A DNA stretch of 63,053 bases from Synechococcus sp. CS-1328 (GCF_025128095.1 NZ_JAHLYT010000015.1:1-63053); one strand, 5' to 3'; positions 8,029 through 16,271 are shown, counted from the stretch's first letter. Numbers and translations: made by a program. Notes: a model not told the origin generated them from the sequence alone.

Positions 8029-8430
8029 ATGCATCTCCTGCTTGATACCCATCTGGTGGTGTGGGCCATGGGATCTCCCGAGCGGTTGCCCGCTGGCCTG
8101 ACCGAGATGCTGGAAGACCCGCTCAACACCCCGGTGTTCAGCGTGGCCAGTCTGTGGGAACTGGTGATCAAGCAGGCCCTGGGGCGGCCTGATTTCAACG
8201 TGCAGCCCGCGGTGCTGCGCAGGGCCCTGCTGGATGGGGACTGGCAGGAGTTGGCGATCGAAGCCCGCCATGCCCTGGCGGTGGCCCAGCTGCCGCCCCT
8301 GCACCGCGATCCTTTCGATCGGCTGTTGCTTGCCCAGGCTGCTTCCGAGGGGCTGCTGCTGATCACGGCAGATACCCAGTTGGCGAGTTATCCGGGGCCG
8401 GTCCGGTTCATGGCCGCTACCGCGATGTGA
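8029..8430 (+). CDS. PIN-domain toxin (VapC-like ribonuclease)
   Basis: A 133-residue PIN ribonuclease. The acidic metal ligands are visible: Asp6 in LLLDTHLVVWA, Glu in SLWELVIKQ, Asp in HRDPFDRLLLAQA and the final ITAD. Members cut tRNA or other RNA and stop growth when freed from antitoxin. It starts 8 nt after the Phd-type antitoxin, forming an apparently complete module, which makes it one of the few intact pairs in this island. Confidence 0.92.
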   Translation: MHLLLDTHLVVWAMGSPERLPAGLTEMLEDPLNTPVFSVASLWELVIKQALGRPDFNVQPAVLRRALLDGDWQELAIEARHALAVAQLPPLHRDPFDRLLLAQAASEGLLLITADTQLASYPGPVRFMAATAM

Positions 8431-8602
8431 ATTCACACCGGGCACTGGCCAGATGCAGTTCGGCCAATGGCTCGAGGGTGTGGCTGCGCTCCAGATCAGA
8501 GCTGAGCAGGATCACCTGCCCTCCCTGATGGGAGGTCTGAGTGAGCATCTTGTGAATCCACCCCTGCCGATCGTCTTCTGAGCTCCGCTCAGGTTGGTTT
8601 GC

Positions 8603-9306
8603 TCAGGCGGGGGCGATGGTCGCTGGAACCGCAGCAGCGCGTGCAAATGCCTGGGCTGCAGTGGATTGCGACGACCATGGGTAGCTGCGCAGATGAACTT
8701 CCAGCGAGTGACCCATGCTCAGCGCCATGCTGCCCGCATCGATTCCGAGCTGGTGGCCCCGCAGGCTGTAGCCGTGCCGGAAGCTGTAGGCCACCGCCCG
8801 CTCCCCCCGCTCCACCATCCGCTCCACCAGGGATTTCCAGCCTGCCTGCCGCTTGAGGTAGGTGCCCACCGCATCGGCGGCCCCGGGCCCGTTGCCCAGG
8901 GGTGGGAGCTCCAACAATCCGCTCTGCCAGCGCTGCAACAGGTTCCAGTCCATCCGCCGACCGTCCCAGTCCGTCAGCTGCAACGGATGGATCCGCCTTG
9001 GCGCCGTCATGCCGCCACCGCTCCGCTTGCGGTAGCTGCACCACCAGATCAGCTCACCGCTACCCGCCTCCCGCCGGACGGAGAGGTGCTTGAGCTCGAT
9101 CGGCCGCAAGCCCAGCTCCGCAAGCAGTCGCAGCACATCAGCCCAACGTCGTCCCGGCGCATCGGCAGGCAGGGACTCGATCAGCGCAAGCACCTCGAGG
9201 TCGCTCAGCGGATCTCCTTTGTGGTGACCCGACGCCGTCTCGGAGGCTGTTGCGCGTAGATCACCCAGTGCCTCTCCACAGCCGCCCGTGAATCTGCCCG
9301 GATCCC
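8603..9306 (-). pseudogene. Tyrosine recombinase/integrase, truncated and frameshifted
   Basis: The C-terminal catalytic domain is present: LLAELGLRPIELKHL (first catalytic Arg), WWCSYRKRSGG, AYSFRHGYSLRGHQLG (box II) and MGHSLEVHLRSYPW with the nucleophilic Tyr. A related stretch upstream (AVERHWVIYAQQPPRRRRV, about 9,210-9,290) lies in another frame, so a one-base change near 9,207 separates the two. The N-terminal DNA-binding part is missing where the IS1182 element begins. I infer an old phage or island integrase inactivated by that insertion. Confidence 0.8.
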
Positions 9307-9539
9307 AGTGACAGCAATGGATCCGGGCGAGAGAATGGGGCATGCAAAGGCCCAAAACCTTCCGCCCCTGGGTTCCGGGACAGACCTCCTTGCTGCCGGC
9401 CTCACCGAGTGAATGGCTGTCGGCTGACCATCAGGTGTATTTCCTGCTGGACCTGGTGGATGGGCTGGATCTCTCGGCGATTGTGATCCCTGCTCAGGCC
9501 AAGGATCCGCGTGGCGAAAAGGGTTTTGACCCGCGGATG

Positions 9540-9566
9540 TAGCCGCAGGCTTCCGTGCAGCGGTTG
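9540..9566 (+). repeat. 27-nt insertion with in-frame stop in the IS1182 transposase
   Basis: Between the codons for GFDPRM and TLLLLYAYC, which are adjacent in relatives, lies a 27-nt segment beginning TAGCCGCAGGC and ending GCGGTTG. It preserves the frame but supplies a TAG. It shares TAGCCG-Y-AGGC and GCGGT with the insertion in the IS5 transposase at 6235, and both follow an ATG codon. Confidence 0.6.
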
Positions 9567-9839
9567 ACCCTGTTACTGCTTTACGCCTACTGCATCGGCG
9601 TCGTCTCCTCCCGCCGGATCGAGCGATCCTGCTACGAGGATCTGGCCTTCCGGGTGCTCACCGGTAACCAGCAGCCTGACCACAGCCGCATCAGCGAGTT
9701 CCGCCGCCGAAACCTTGAGGTGCTCAGCGAGCTGTTTGTGCAGATCCTGCGGCTCTGCCAGACCGCCGGCTTGGTCAGCCTGGGCCATGTGGCGCTTGAT
9801 GGCACCAAGGTGCAGGCCAATGCCTCCAAGCACAAAGCC

Positions 9840-9874
9840 ATGAGCCATGAGCCATGAGCCATGAGCCATGAGCC
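9840..9874 (+). repeat. Tandem heptamer ATGAGCC, five copies
   Basis: Five exact copies of ATGAGCC lie inside the IS1182 transposase. With two copies the frame would read KAMSHEPMVKAEAQ without a break; three extra copies (21 nt) keep the frame but place TGA at 9855. Slippage at such a repeat could switch the frame. Confidence 0.85.
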
Positions 9875-10553
9875 GATGGTCAAAGCCGAGGCGCAGCTGG
9901 AGAAGGAGATCAAGGAGCTGATGCGCCGGGCCGAGCTCCTCGATGCGCAGGAGGATGGCAAGTACGGCAAGGGCAAGCTGGGCAGTGATCTGCCCGAGGA
10001 GTTGCGCCGCCGTCAGGACCGGCTGGAGAAGATCCGTCAGGCCCGTCAAGCGTTGGAAGCAGAAGCCGCCGCCGCCGCTGCCCGTGATCGCGCCAAACAG
10101 GCAGGAGAGGCAGAGGCTGCGGCGGCTGATGCCGCTGCCTCAGACGCGGATGCCAGCGAGCAACACAAGCTGCGCGACAAAGCGGTCAAGGCGCAGGAGA
10201 AAGCAGAAGCCGCCAAAGATCTGGCGATCGAGAAGGCCAAGGAGGCAGGTCTTGAGCCACAGGGGCTGGAGCCACAGGCAGCTGATGCCATGCCCCATCG
10301 CGGCTTGGCCCATCGGGTCGATGGCAGCCCCACGGCCGCTGCGCAGCGGAATTTCACTGATCCAGGCAGCCACATCATGAAGAGCGACGGCAACCTGCTG
10401 CAGGGCTACAACTGCCAGGCGGCAGTCGATGGCGACCATCAGGTGATCGTGGCGATGGGCGTCAGCAACCAGTCGCCGGATCCGGAGCACTTGGTGCCCA
10501 TGCTGGAGCGCACCATCGCCAACACCGCTCAGATACCCAGGACGTTCATCGCT

Positions 10554-10594
10554 GCCGGGTAGCCTCGGAGGGAAGTTCCCCGGGGCTACCCGGC
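10554..10594. repeat. 41-nt palindrome at the truncated end of the IS1182 transposase
   Basis: Outer arms GCCGGGTAGCC and GGCTACCCGGC are perfect 11-bp complements, and an inner GGGAA-G-TTCCC makes a second stem. The TAG inside the left arm ends the transposase frame. Immediately after the right arm the MNT antitoxin sequence begins. The palindrome therefore marks the junction where both genes were cut. Confidence 0.85.
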
Positions 10595-10798
10595 GGTTCG
10601 GTGTCTCGTGGCGACGCCCGCCCCGATAGCGATGTCGACGTGTGGGTGCGGCTTCATCCGCTCACCCCCTACCCCCTGGTGCGCCTCAAGCAGGAGCTGG
10701 AAACGTTGCTGAGCACGTCTGTGGATGTGGTCCGGTTGCGCGAGCGCATGAACCCCTTCCTCAAGCAGCGCTTCATTGACGAAGGCCTGCGGCCATGA
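10592..10798 (+). pseudogene. MNT-type nucleotidyltransferase antitoxin, N-terminus lost
   Basis: The catalytic signature GSVSRGDARPDSDVDVWV is intact and is the hallmark of minimal nucleotidyltransferases (MntA/DUF4440-independent family) that silence HEPN toxins by adding AMP to them. The 25-30 residues that normally precede it, ending in LFG, are missing at the palindrome at 10554-10594. A GTG at 10601 could start a 65-residue remnant. Its TGA overlaps the ATG of the HEPN gene, as in functional pairs. Confidence 0.8.
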
Positions 10799-10885
10799 CG
10801 AATCAAGGACCCATCTCAAGTTGAAACGGAGGTGGGCAGGGATCTTCTTGATGTGATCTGCATGCAGTTTCTGGCCATTGGAGAA

Positions 10886-10895
10886 GCTCTCAAAC
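10886..10895 (+). repeat. Target-site duplication, left copy
   Basis: GCTCTCAAAC directly precedes the left inverted repeat of the ISAs1-type element. The same ten bases follow the right end at 12152-12161. Removing the element and one copy restores the HepT reading frame across EALKRFE. Confidence 0.95.
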
Positions 10896-12151
10896 CAGGG
10901 CCTATTAGAAGTGTGTCCCAGTAGTGCTGGCCGTCCCCATTCATCTGCGTTGTCCTGCGTGGGAACCGCTCCTCAGCCTTGGGATCCCAGCTCGCAACGC
11001 CAGCCACCGCAACCGATCTGATCAGCTTCCTCAAGGCGCTGCCCGATTGCCGCATGCGCCGGGGGATTCGCTTCCCGCAGTGGTGGATGCTGTTGGTGGC
11101 GATCCTTGCGATCCTGAGCAACCAGGGTTCGCTGGTGGGCATGGAGCGATTCGCCAAGCGCCACCGTCAGATGCTCAACGAGCTGCTGGGCACTGATTTC
11201 GGCAAGTCCCCGTCGGATTCCACCTTTCGGCTGCTGTTGGCTCAGCTCGATGTGGAGGGATTTGAGGGCCTGCTGCAGCAGTGGATGGCAGCCCAGCCTG
11301 GCGTGGCAGAAGGATTGAACACCCTGGTCTGCGACGGCAAGACCCTGAGGGGTTCGATCGATGAGAACGCTTCTGGCGCAGCGCGTTTCATCGCCCAGGT
11401 GAGCCTCTATTCCAACAGCCTCGGCGTGGCCATTGCCCAGAGCACCTACGCCACTGATGCTGGCGGAGAGATCCAGGCCCTGCGCAAGCTGCTGGATCGT
11501 GTTGAGCTCGATGGGGTGCTGGTGCAGGCAGACGCCCTGCATGCAAACCGCCCTTTTTCCTCTATCTCGAACAGCGTGACGCCGACTTCCTGATTGCAGT
11601 GAAACACAGTCGTCGCAAGGGTTTTCAGGTGATTAGAGATCGACTGACCTACGGCAGGCGGGTGCCGCTCAAAACCAGCAGGCGAGAGGTGGATCACGGG
11701 CGCGACATCACCTGGACCCTGTGCGGCATGCCGGCTCCGGCGTGGGTGGTGGAGAACTGGCCCGGCAGCGCCACGGTGATCGCCGTGCGCAGCAAAGGCA
11801 TCCGAGAGGGCAAGCCTGTGGATGAAACCCGTTACTACGTCACGAGTTTGCGCGCTGGCTCCAGGGCCTTGCTGCAGCACGTGCGTGATCGCTGGAGCAT
11901 TGAGAACAGCTGGCACTGGCCTCGCGATACCCAGCTGCGGGAAGACGCCCACCGTTACCGGGAGGAGAACGGCGTTCAGATCCTGGCCACGCTCAGAAGC
12001 ATGGCCATGAATGCACTGCGGCTGGATGGGTTCTGGTCCATCGCTGAAGGTCTCGCCGCTCTGTCGCACGACATCAAGGGATTGCTGCGGCTACTGGGCT
12101 GGCAAGAACCACTGCAGTCACTAGCCTCTGGATAACTTCTAATAGGCCCTG
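10896..12151 (+). mobile_element. ISAs1-family insertion sequence, 1,256 bp
   Basis: Perfect 17-bp terminal inverted repeats: CAGGGCCTATTAGAAGT at the left end and its exact complement at 12135-12151. A 10-bp direct repeat flanks it. The single gene encodes an ISAs1/H-repeat transposase on the plus strand. Perfect repeats and target duplication show a fairly recent insertion, later than the damage to the HEPN gene it entered. Confidence 0.95.
10979..12135 (+). pseudogene. ISAs1-family transposase with one frameshift
   Basis: The first frame (10979-11593) carries FLKALPDCRMRRGIRFPQWW and TLVCDGKTLRGS with the first catalytic Asp, then LDGVLVQADALHANRPF. The second frame (from about 11,550) continues FLYLEQRDADFLIAVKHSRRKG and ends with RDRWSIENSWHWPRDTQLREDAHRYR (the catalytic Glu region). 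The change falls in CGCCCTTTTTCCTC near 11,545, where one base is missing. Either the copy is dead, or slippage on the run yields some full product; relatives use a single frame. TTG at 10979 is the likely start. Confidence 0.88.
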
Positions 12152-12161
12152 GCTCTCAAAC
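12152..12161 (+). repeat. Target-site duplication, right copy
   Basis: GCTCTCAAAC follows the right inverted repeat of the ISAs1-type element and matches the left copy at 10886-10895. Confidence 0.95.
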
Positions 12162-12458
12162 GGTTTGAACGTCACTGGCCTGGTCGTCTGCAGGCTGAAT
12201 TCCCATCGGTGGATTGGAAGGGTGCCATGGAGTTTCGCGATGTGATCGCCCATCAATACTTCGATCTCGATAGTGCGCAGGTGCTGCTGATCTGTGAGCA
12301 ATCCCTTCCTGCACTGATCGCGGCTGTTCGGACCTTGCGGCAGAGCCAATGAACAGCCGGCCCTGGGCCGCCAGCTGCTGGGGCATTGATCGCGTAGCTG
12401 CAGGCAGGGGTGCAGCATCCCGCCCACCACTGCAAGATTGGTGCCACTGGAGGGCACC

Positions 12459-12667
12459 ATGCAGAACATCCTTTTCGTGCTGGAGGAAGCGGAGGATGGC
12501 TCCTACCGGGCCAGCGCAGCAGCCGCTGCGATCCACACCGAGGCCGACACCCTTGAGGAGCTCCACCGGGAGATTCGCGACGCTGTCGTCTGCTATTGCG
12601 ATCCCGGCCAGGGGCGCCGCCCCTGATCCGCCTCCATCACGTCAGGCAGGAACTGCTGGCCCTGTGA
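12459..12667 (+). pseudogene. HicB-like antitoxin-family protein, frameshifted at the C-terminus
   Basis: MQNILFVLEEAEDGSYRASA and ADTLEELHREIRDAVVCYC match the small HicB-fold proteins common in cyanobacteria (often mislabelled 2-oxoisovalerate dehydrogenase). The frame ends at 12626. The usual end LIRLHHVRQELLAL continues in another frame to 12667, so one base was lost near 12,620. No HicA-type toxin follows. A 55-residue product could still fold. Confidence 0.7.
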
Positions 12668-12979
12668 GGATCTACCGCAGGGACGTGGCCAGCTAACTCA
12701 GCTGCTCAATCGAAGGGCGGATCGACAGCAAGCACACCTTTGAGGGCTGGGCCTTTGGGCCACTCCCCAGTTCGCGCGGGTCAGATCCGCTGCTGCCAGG
12801 TCGCCACCGAACAGCGTGTCCTGCCCACCCGCTTCACGTGTTCGCTGGCGCGGTGACGCCCGTTGCTGGCGGAGGTGTGACGGAGGGTGGCACTTGTCGA
12901 TCGTGACTCCCTCTCGCGTTGGTTATGCCCATCCCCCTTCCGGTCCACGCCATGGCCTCCTGCCAAAGGCTGCAACACT
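12668..12979. other. Intergenic stretch, no gene seen
   Basis: Between the HicB-like fragment and the decayed BrnT gene. No frame has both a start and a recognisable product, and no repeats or structured elements stand out. Confidence 0.5.
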
Positions 12980-13247
12980 GTGATCCGCTTTGATCCCCTC
13001 AAGCGTCTCCGCACCATTGAGCAGCGAGGTCTGGACTTTCTTGATGCTGAACGCATCTTTGCGGGGCGAACCGTGGAGTTCGAGGACCGCCGGTGCGACT
13101 GTGGTGAGGTACGGACCGTCTGACTGGGACTCCTGGAAGGTCGTATGGTCGTGATCGTCTATACCCAGCGTTTCTTTTCGTCAGATCATTTCGATGCGTA
13201 AGGCCAATGCAAGAGAGCAACTGCGTTTACGCCACCACTTCTACTGA
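12980..13247 (+). pseudogene. BrnT-family toxin, decayed
   Basis: The start IRFDPLKRLRTIEQRGLDF and ERIFAGRTVEFEDRR follow BrnT ribonucleases (RelE fold). After GEVRTV comes an in-frame TGA (13121-13123), then LGLLEGRMVVIVYTQR in the same frame, then a frame change, then the conserved BrnT end QIISMRKANAREQL. Two lesions mean no active toxin. The antitoxin gene starts inside its last codons, as in intact pairs. Confidence 0.8.
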
Positions 13248-13386
13248 GGATCCGATCCTGTCGGACCTTCCGCGTGTGGATCCACATGAGATCCTGCCCG
13301 AAGAGTATGTCGAGATCCCGGAGATCACCGAAGCTGATCTCGCCCGTGCTGTGATCAAGGGGCCACGCACGCTCGATCAGCCTTAG
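13207..13386 (+). CDS. BrnA-like antitoxin
   Basis: A 59-residue acidic protein starting inside the end of the BrnT remnant. The tail EEYVEIPEITEADLARAVIKG matches the short ELTDEDFARA-type antitoxins that accompany BrnT. It appears intact, so an antitoxin survives without its toxin. Such survivors can protect against related toxins elsewhere; that is an inference. Confidence 0.6.
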   Translation: MQESNCVYATTSTEDPILSDLPRVDPHEILPEEYVEIPEITEADLARAVIKGPRTLDQP

Positions 13387-13439
13387 TAGCTCTGCTTCCC
13401 CTCGATAACTACCCGCACCCCACCCCTTTGCTGCTCGCG

Positions 13440-13611
13440 TCATTGCTTCAGCAGCTCGTCGCGCTCGCGGTCGCTCAGCTGGTCGCCGCCGATGAGGGAG
13501 TAGACGCCGTTGCCGTAGGCGGTGATGCCATTGCCGGTGAGCACCTTGCCCACCACCGCTTCCCAGGACTCGCCGGGCCACGTCCTGCGCTGGGGCCGGG
13601 CATGGGGGCAT
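13440..13611 (-). pseudogene. Decayed small gene, copy 1 of a pair
   Basis: The frame ending at 13440 reads GKVLTGNGITAYGNGVYSLI and then SDRERDELLKQ, which looks protein-like, but the natural start MPPCPAPAQDVARR (ATG at 13611) is in another frame. A second copy with the same layout lies at 13988-14198. Function unknown. The copies flank a HicB-like gene on the opposite strand. Confidence 0.4.
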
Positions 13612-13713
13612 CCTGGCTGGGTTGCGACGGGGGTGGCACTGGTGAAGAGGACGTTCTGCCGCCAGGTCATGCTGCTCACCCGTCCATGGGCCAGAGGTGA
13701 CAAGGTCTCTACG

Positions 13714-13953
13714 ATGATTGGCCTGGAGGTGTCAAAGCCTGTGCGTACTTTCTCAGCAGTGATCGAGCGCTGCCCGGACAAGCGTCTGCTGGTGGGGTAC
13801 GTCCCGGGCTTTCCGGGTGCTCACAGCCAGGGCGAAACCCTCGACGAGCTTCAGGCCAATCTCCAGGAGGTGATCGCCATGCTCCTGGAAGACGGCGAGC
13901 CGACCTTGGAGAGTGATTTCGTGGGTCTGCAGCAGATCATCGTGCCGGCCTGA
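13714..13953 (+). CDS. HicB-family antitoxin-like protein
   Basis: A 79-residue product. FSAVIERCPDKRLLVGYVPG followed by GAHSQGETLDELQANLQEVI and a C-terminal EPTLESDFVGLQQI matches the single-domain HicB fold. ATG at 13714 is used; a GTG at 13741 would give the usual compact start V/MRTFSAVIE. A HicA toxin normally neighbours it, but none is seen downstream. It is orphaned, flanked by the two copies of a decayed gene. Confidence 0.8.
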   Translation: MIGLEVSKPVRTFSAVIERCPDKRLLVGYVPGFPGAHSQGETLDELQANLQEVIAMLLEDGEPTLESDFVGLQQIIVPA

Positions 13954-13987
13954 TCGTGGGCACAACGCCGGTCGCTGCACCACGGTT

Positions 13988-14198
13988 TCAATGCACAACG
14001 GCCGCGATATCGCTCCTCCCTTGCTCCGCCATATCGCCAAAGACATCGGCATGACGCTGGTCGTATTCCCTGTCGCTCAGGTCGCCGTTGCCGGTGAGCA
14101 CCCGGCCCACCATTCGCTTCCCGCGCTCCAGGCCATGTCACGCGCCGGGCGATGGACTGCCTCAGACGCTGGCAAGTGGGGGAGGGGTACGGGGGCAT
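13988..14198 (-). pseudogene. Decayed small gene, copy 2 of a pair
   Basis: LERGKRMVGRVLTGNGDLSD followed by REYDQRHADVFGD parallels copy 1 at 13440-13611 (GKVLTGNG and SDRE are shared). The starting part MPPYPSPTCQRLRQS at 14198 is again in a different frame. DNA similarity between the copies is visible around TTGCCGGTGAGCACC. Function unknown. Confidence 0.4.
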
Positions 14199-14316
14199 GG
14201 AGCCTCCCTGGTCAGAACCGCTGCTGAACGGATGGCACCCCCCTCTGCAGCTCTCTGTTGCCTGATGATCAAGCGCGCGCCTGATCGTCCTCGCTTCGCC
14301 TTAGGTGATCCTCCCG

Positions 14317-15534
14317 ATGGGCATCTTCTTTCCAGATCCACTTTTTGAGCGCTTTGCGGTCCGCGCCCTGTCGCACGCGCTCTATGGAGGTGCGGACTTC
14401 GGCGAGTGCTTCGTCACGGCGTCGCAGATTGCCAAAGGGGATCCGGACAGCTGGTTTCACGCCTGGACTGCCACCGCTGATCGCGTCTTTGCCATTGCCG
14501 ACGCCTGCGCTGCGGCCGGTCGCTCGGTGAGTGCCCGTGAGGCCTACCTGCGCGCCAGCAACTATTACCGCACCTCCTACCTGCCGCTCTTCGGTGCGCC
14601 CGTGGAGGCCCGGCTGGTGGAGGCTTTCGACCGGGAGGCCGAGGCGTTCGCCCGGGCGGCCGAGCGCATGGTGCCGGCCGTGGAAGCTGTGGAGATCCCC
14701 TACGAGGGCACGAGCCTGCCCGGCTACTTCCACCGTGCCGATGATTCGGGCCTGCCGCGCCCCACGCTGATCGCCACCAACGGCTACGACGCCACTGTGC
14801 ACGAGGCGCACTTTGCCCATGCCGTGGCCGCCGTCCGCCGCGGCTACCACTGCCTCACCTTCGACGGCCCCGGCCAGGGCCGGCCCCTCATCCACCAGGG
14901 CCTGGTGTTCCGCCCCGACTGGGAGGCCGTGGTGGGCCCGGTGGTCGACTACGCGCTCTCCCGCCCGGACGTGGATCCGCAGCGGATCGCGCTGACCGGC
15001 TGGAGTTTCGGCGGCTATCTGGCGCCCCGTGCGGCCAGCGGCGAGCACCGCCTCGCGGCCTGCATCGCCGATCCCGGCCAGTGGGACCTCCTCGAAGCGC
15101 TGCGCATGACCATGCCGCTGCCCCCTGCCGTGCGCGAACGCCTGCCCGAGATCGCTCCCGCCGATCTCGAAGCCCTCGAAGCCCAGATCCGCTCCAATCC
15201 CTACCTGCATTGGACCTTTCGGCGGGCCCTCTGGGTGCACGGCCTCGAGTCCCTCGCCGATTACTTCCGGATCGCCGGCGCGTACAGCCTCAAGGGGCGC
15301 GCGGAACGGATCCGCTGCCCCACATTCGTGGCCTGGGCGGAGGCGGATCCGATCGCGCGCTTCGCGGATCAGCTGTATGCCGCGCTGCAGTGTCCTCGGA
15401 CCCTCGTGCGCTTCACCACCGCCGAGGGCGCCGGCGGCCATTGCGAGGAGACGGGGCGCTCCCTGTTCCACCAACGTGCCTACGACTGGCTGGACGCTGT
15501 GTTCACCAGCCCCCGCACACCTGACCCAGGCTGA
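14317..15534 (+). CDS. Alpha/beta hydrolase, FrsA/dienelactone-hydrolase-like
   Basis: A 405-residue cytosolic hydrolase. An N-terminal helical region of about 120 residues (HAWTATADRVFAIADAC, ASNYYRTSYLPLFG) precedes the fold, as in FrsA and pseudooxynicotine hydrolase relatives. The nucleophile elbow is LTGWSFGGYLAPR; the acid lies in FVAWAEADPIARF, and the base in GAGGHCEETG. TLIATNGYDATVHE supplies the oxyanion strand. Substrate is unknown. ATG at 14317 is preferred over GTG at 14305. It is alone, downstream of the toxin-antitoxin island, and marks the return to normal coding density. Confidence 0.85.
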   Translation: MGIFFPDPLFERFAVRALSHALYGGADFGECFVTASQIAKGDPDSWFHAWTATADRVFAIADACAAAGRSVSAREAYLRASNYYRTSYLPLFGAPVEARLVEAFDREAEAFARAAERMVPAVEAVEIPYEGTSLPGYFHRADDSGLPRPTLIATNGYDATVHEAHFAHAVAAVRRGYHCLTFDGPGQGRPLIHQGLVFRPDWEAVVGPVVDYALSRPDVDPQRIALTGWSFGGYLAPRAASGEHRLAACIADPGQWDLLEALRMTMPLPPAVRERLPEIAPADLEALEAQIRSNPYLHWTFRRALWVHGLESLADYFRIAGAYSLKGRAERIRCPTFVAWAEADPIARFADQLYAALQCPRTLVRFTTAEGAGGHCEETGRSLFHQRAYDWLDAVFTSPRTPDPG

Positions 15535-15697
15535 TCGCGTCGCACACGCCGTGTCGTCTCCTCGGTGCCGGCTGATGGCTTCAGCCGATGGGGATCGCCG
15601 CCATCCCGGACAGCCCGGCGGAGCTGATGGCGCTCAGCCTGGGAGTCCGGGCCGAGCGCTTGAGATAATCCACAACCGCCCACCCCCATGGAAAGTC

Positions 15698-16222
15698 ATG
15701 ACCGTTCTGGGGAGAGAGGCGATCCTGCAGGCGATCCAGCAGGGCTCGATCACGGTCACCCCGTTCGATCCCGAGCGGCTGGGTGCCGCCTCGCTCGACC
15801 TCACCCTCGCCCCCACCTTTCGCGTCTTCCGCAAGGTTCACGCGGTGATCGAAGTGCGTGAGCACACCGATTACAGGCAGCTCACCGAGAAAATCGAGGT
15901 GCCCGAGGGCCAGCACATCCTGATCATGCCGGGCGAAACGGTGCTCGGCATCACCCAGGAGCGGCTGCGCCTGGGCCCCGGGCTGTGCGGCTGGCTGGAG
16001 GGTCGCAGCCGTTTCGCGCGGCTGGGCCTGATGGTGCACATCAGCGCCCCCTTCATGGGGCCGGGGATCGACAGCCAGCAGGTGCTGGAGATGAGCAATT
16101 TCGGCCCTGCTCCCCTGGCTGTGCATCCCGGCACCGCGATCTGCCAGTTCGTGTTCCAGAAGCTGCAGGGCAGCGAGAGCTACGCCGGCCTCTTCGCCGG
16201 CCAGACGGAAGACTCCTTCTGA
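15698..16222 (+). CDS. dcd: dCTP deaminase
   Basis: A 174-residue enzyme converting dCTP to dUTP, feeding thymidylate synthesis. Conserved pieces: RLGAASLDLTLAPTFRVF near the start, GRSRFARLGLMVHISAPFMGPG (substrate loop with Arg and the trimer-forming strand) and LEMSNFGPAPLAVHPG, where Glu is the catalytic base. Length is somewhat below the 180-195 of most members. The ATG at 15698 follows a possible AAAG ribosome site and begins the conserved MTVLGREAILQAI. It follows the hydrolase by about 160 nt and seems to have its own promoter. Confidence 0.93.
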   Translation: MTVLGREAILQAIQQGSITVTPFDPERLGAASLDLTLAPTFRVFRKVHAVIEVREHTDYRQLTEKIEVPEGQHILIMPGETVLGITQERLRLGPGLCGWLEGRSRFARLGLMVHISAPFMGPGIDSQQVLEMSNFGPAPLAVHPGTAICQFVFQKLQGSESYAGLFAGQTEDSF

Positions 16223-16271
16223 GCGCCCCTGCTTTCATGCAACTCCCTTGGTTGCTCCAGGTCGGCTGAGA

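Larger units (their letters stand above)
9342..10562 (+). pseudogene. IS1182-family transposase, broken
   Basis: The start RPKTFRPWVPGQTSLLPAS and the later LLLYAYCIGVVSSRRIERSC, LDGTKVQANASKHKAM and LQGYNCQAAVDGDHQ are characteristic of IS1182 (IS1182/ISL3-like DDE) transposases. Three lesions: a 27-nt in-frame insertion with TAG at 9540; a heptamer expansion at 9840-9874 that brings an in-frame TGA; and loss of the end at a palindrome at 10554. A long Ala/Glu/Lys-rich coiled stretch between 10,040 and 10,250 may also be expanded. No terminal repeats could be paired. Confidence 0.9.
10795..12352 (+). pseudogene. HEPN toxin (HepT-like), frameshifted and split by an IS
   Basis: Two pieces flank the ISAs1 element: before it QVETEVGRDLLDVICMQFLAIGEALK, after it KRFERHWPGRLQAEFPSVDW, then FRDVIAHQYFDLD and a final helix ending RTLRQSQ. 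The R-x4-H-x-Y ribonuclease motif (RDVIAHQY) is complete in the second piece. The ATG at 10795 runs into a stop after nine codons, and the HepT frame starts about 10,814, so the 5' part was already damaged. The insertion at 10896 makes the toxin certainly dead. Confidence 0.82.

Noticed and set aside
8417..8548. Minus-strand 43-codon frame overlapping the end of the PIN toxin
   Set aside because: GGQVILLSSDLERSHTLEPL looks protein-like, perhaps a scrap of a release-factor-like domain, but there is no family evidence.
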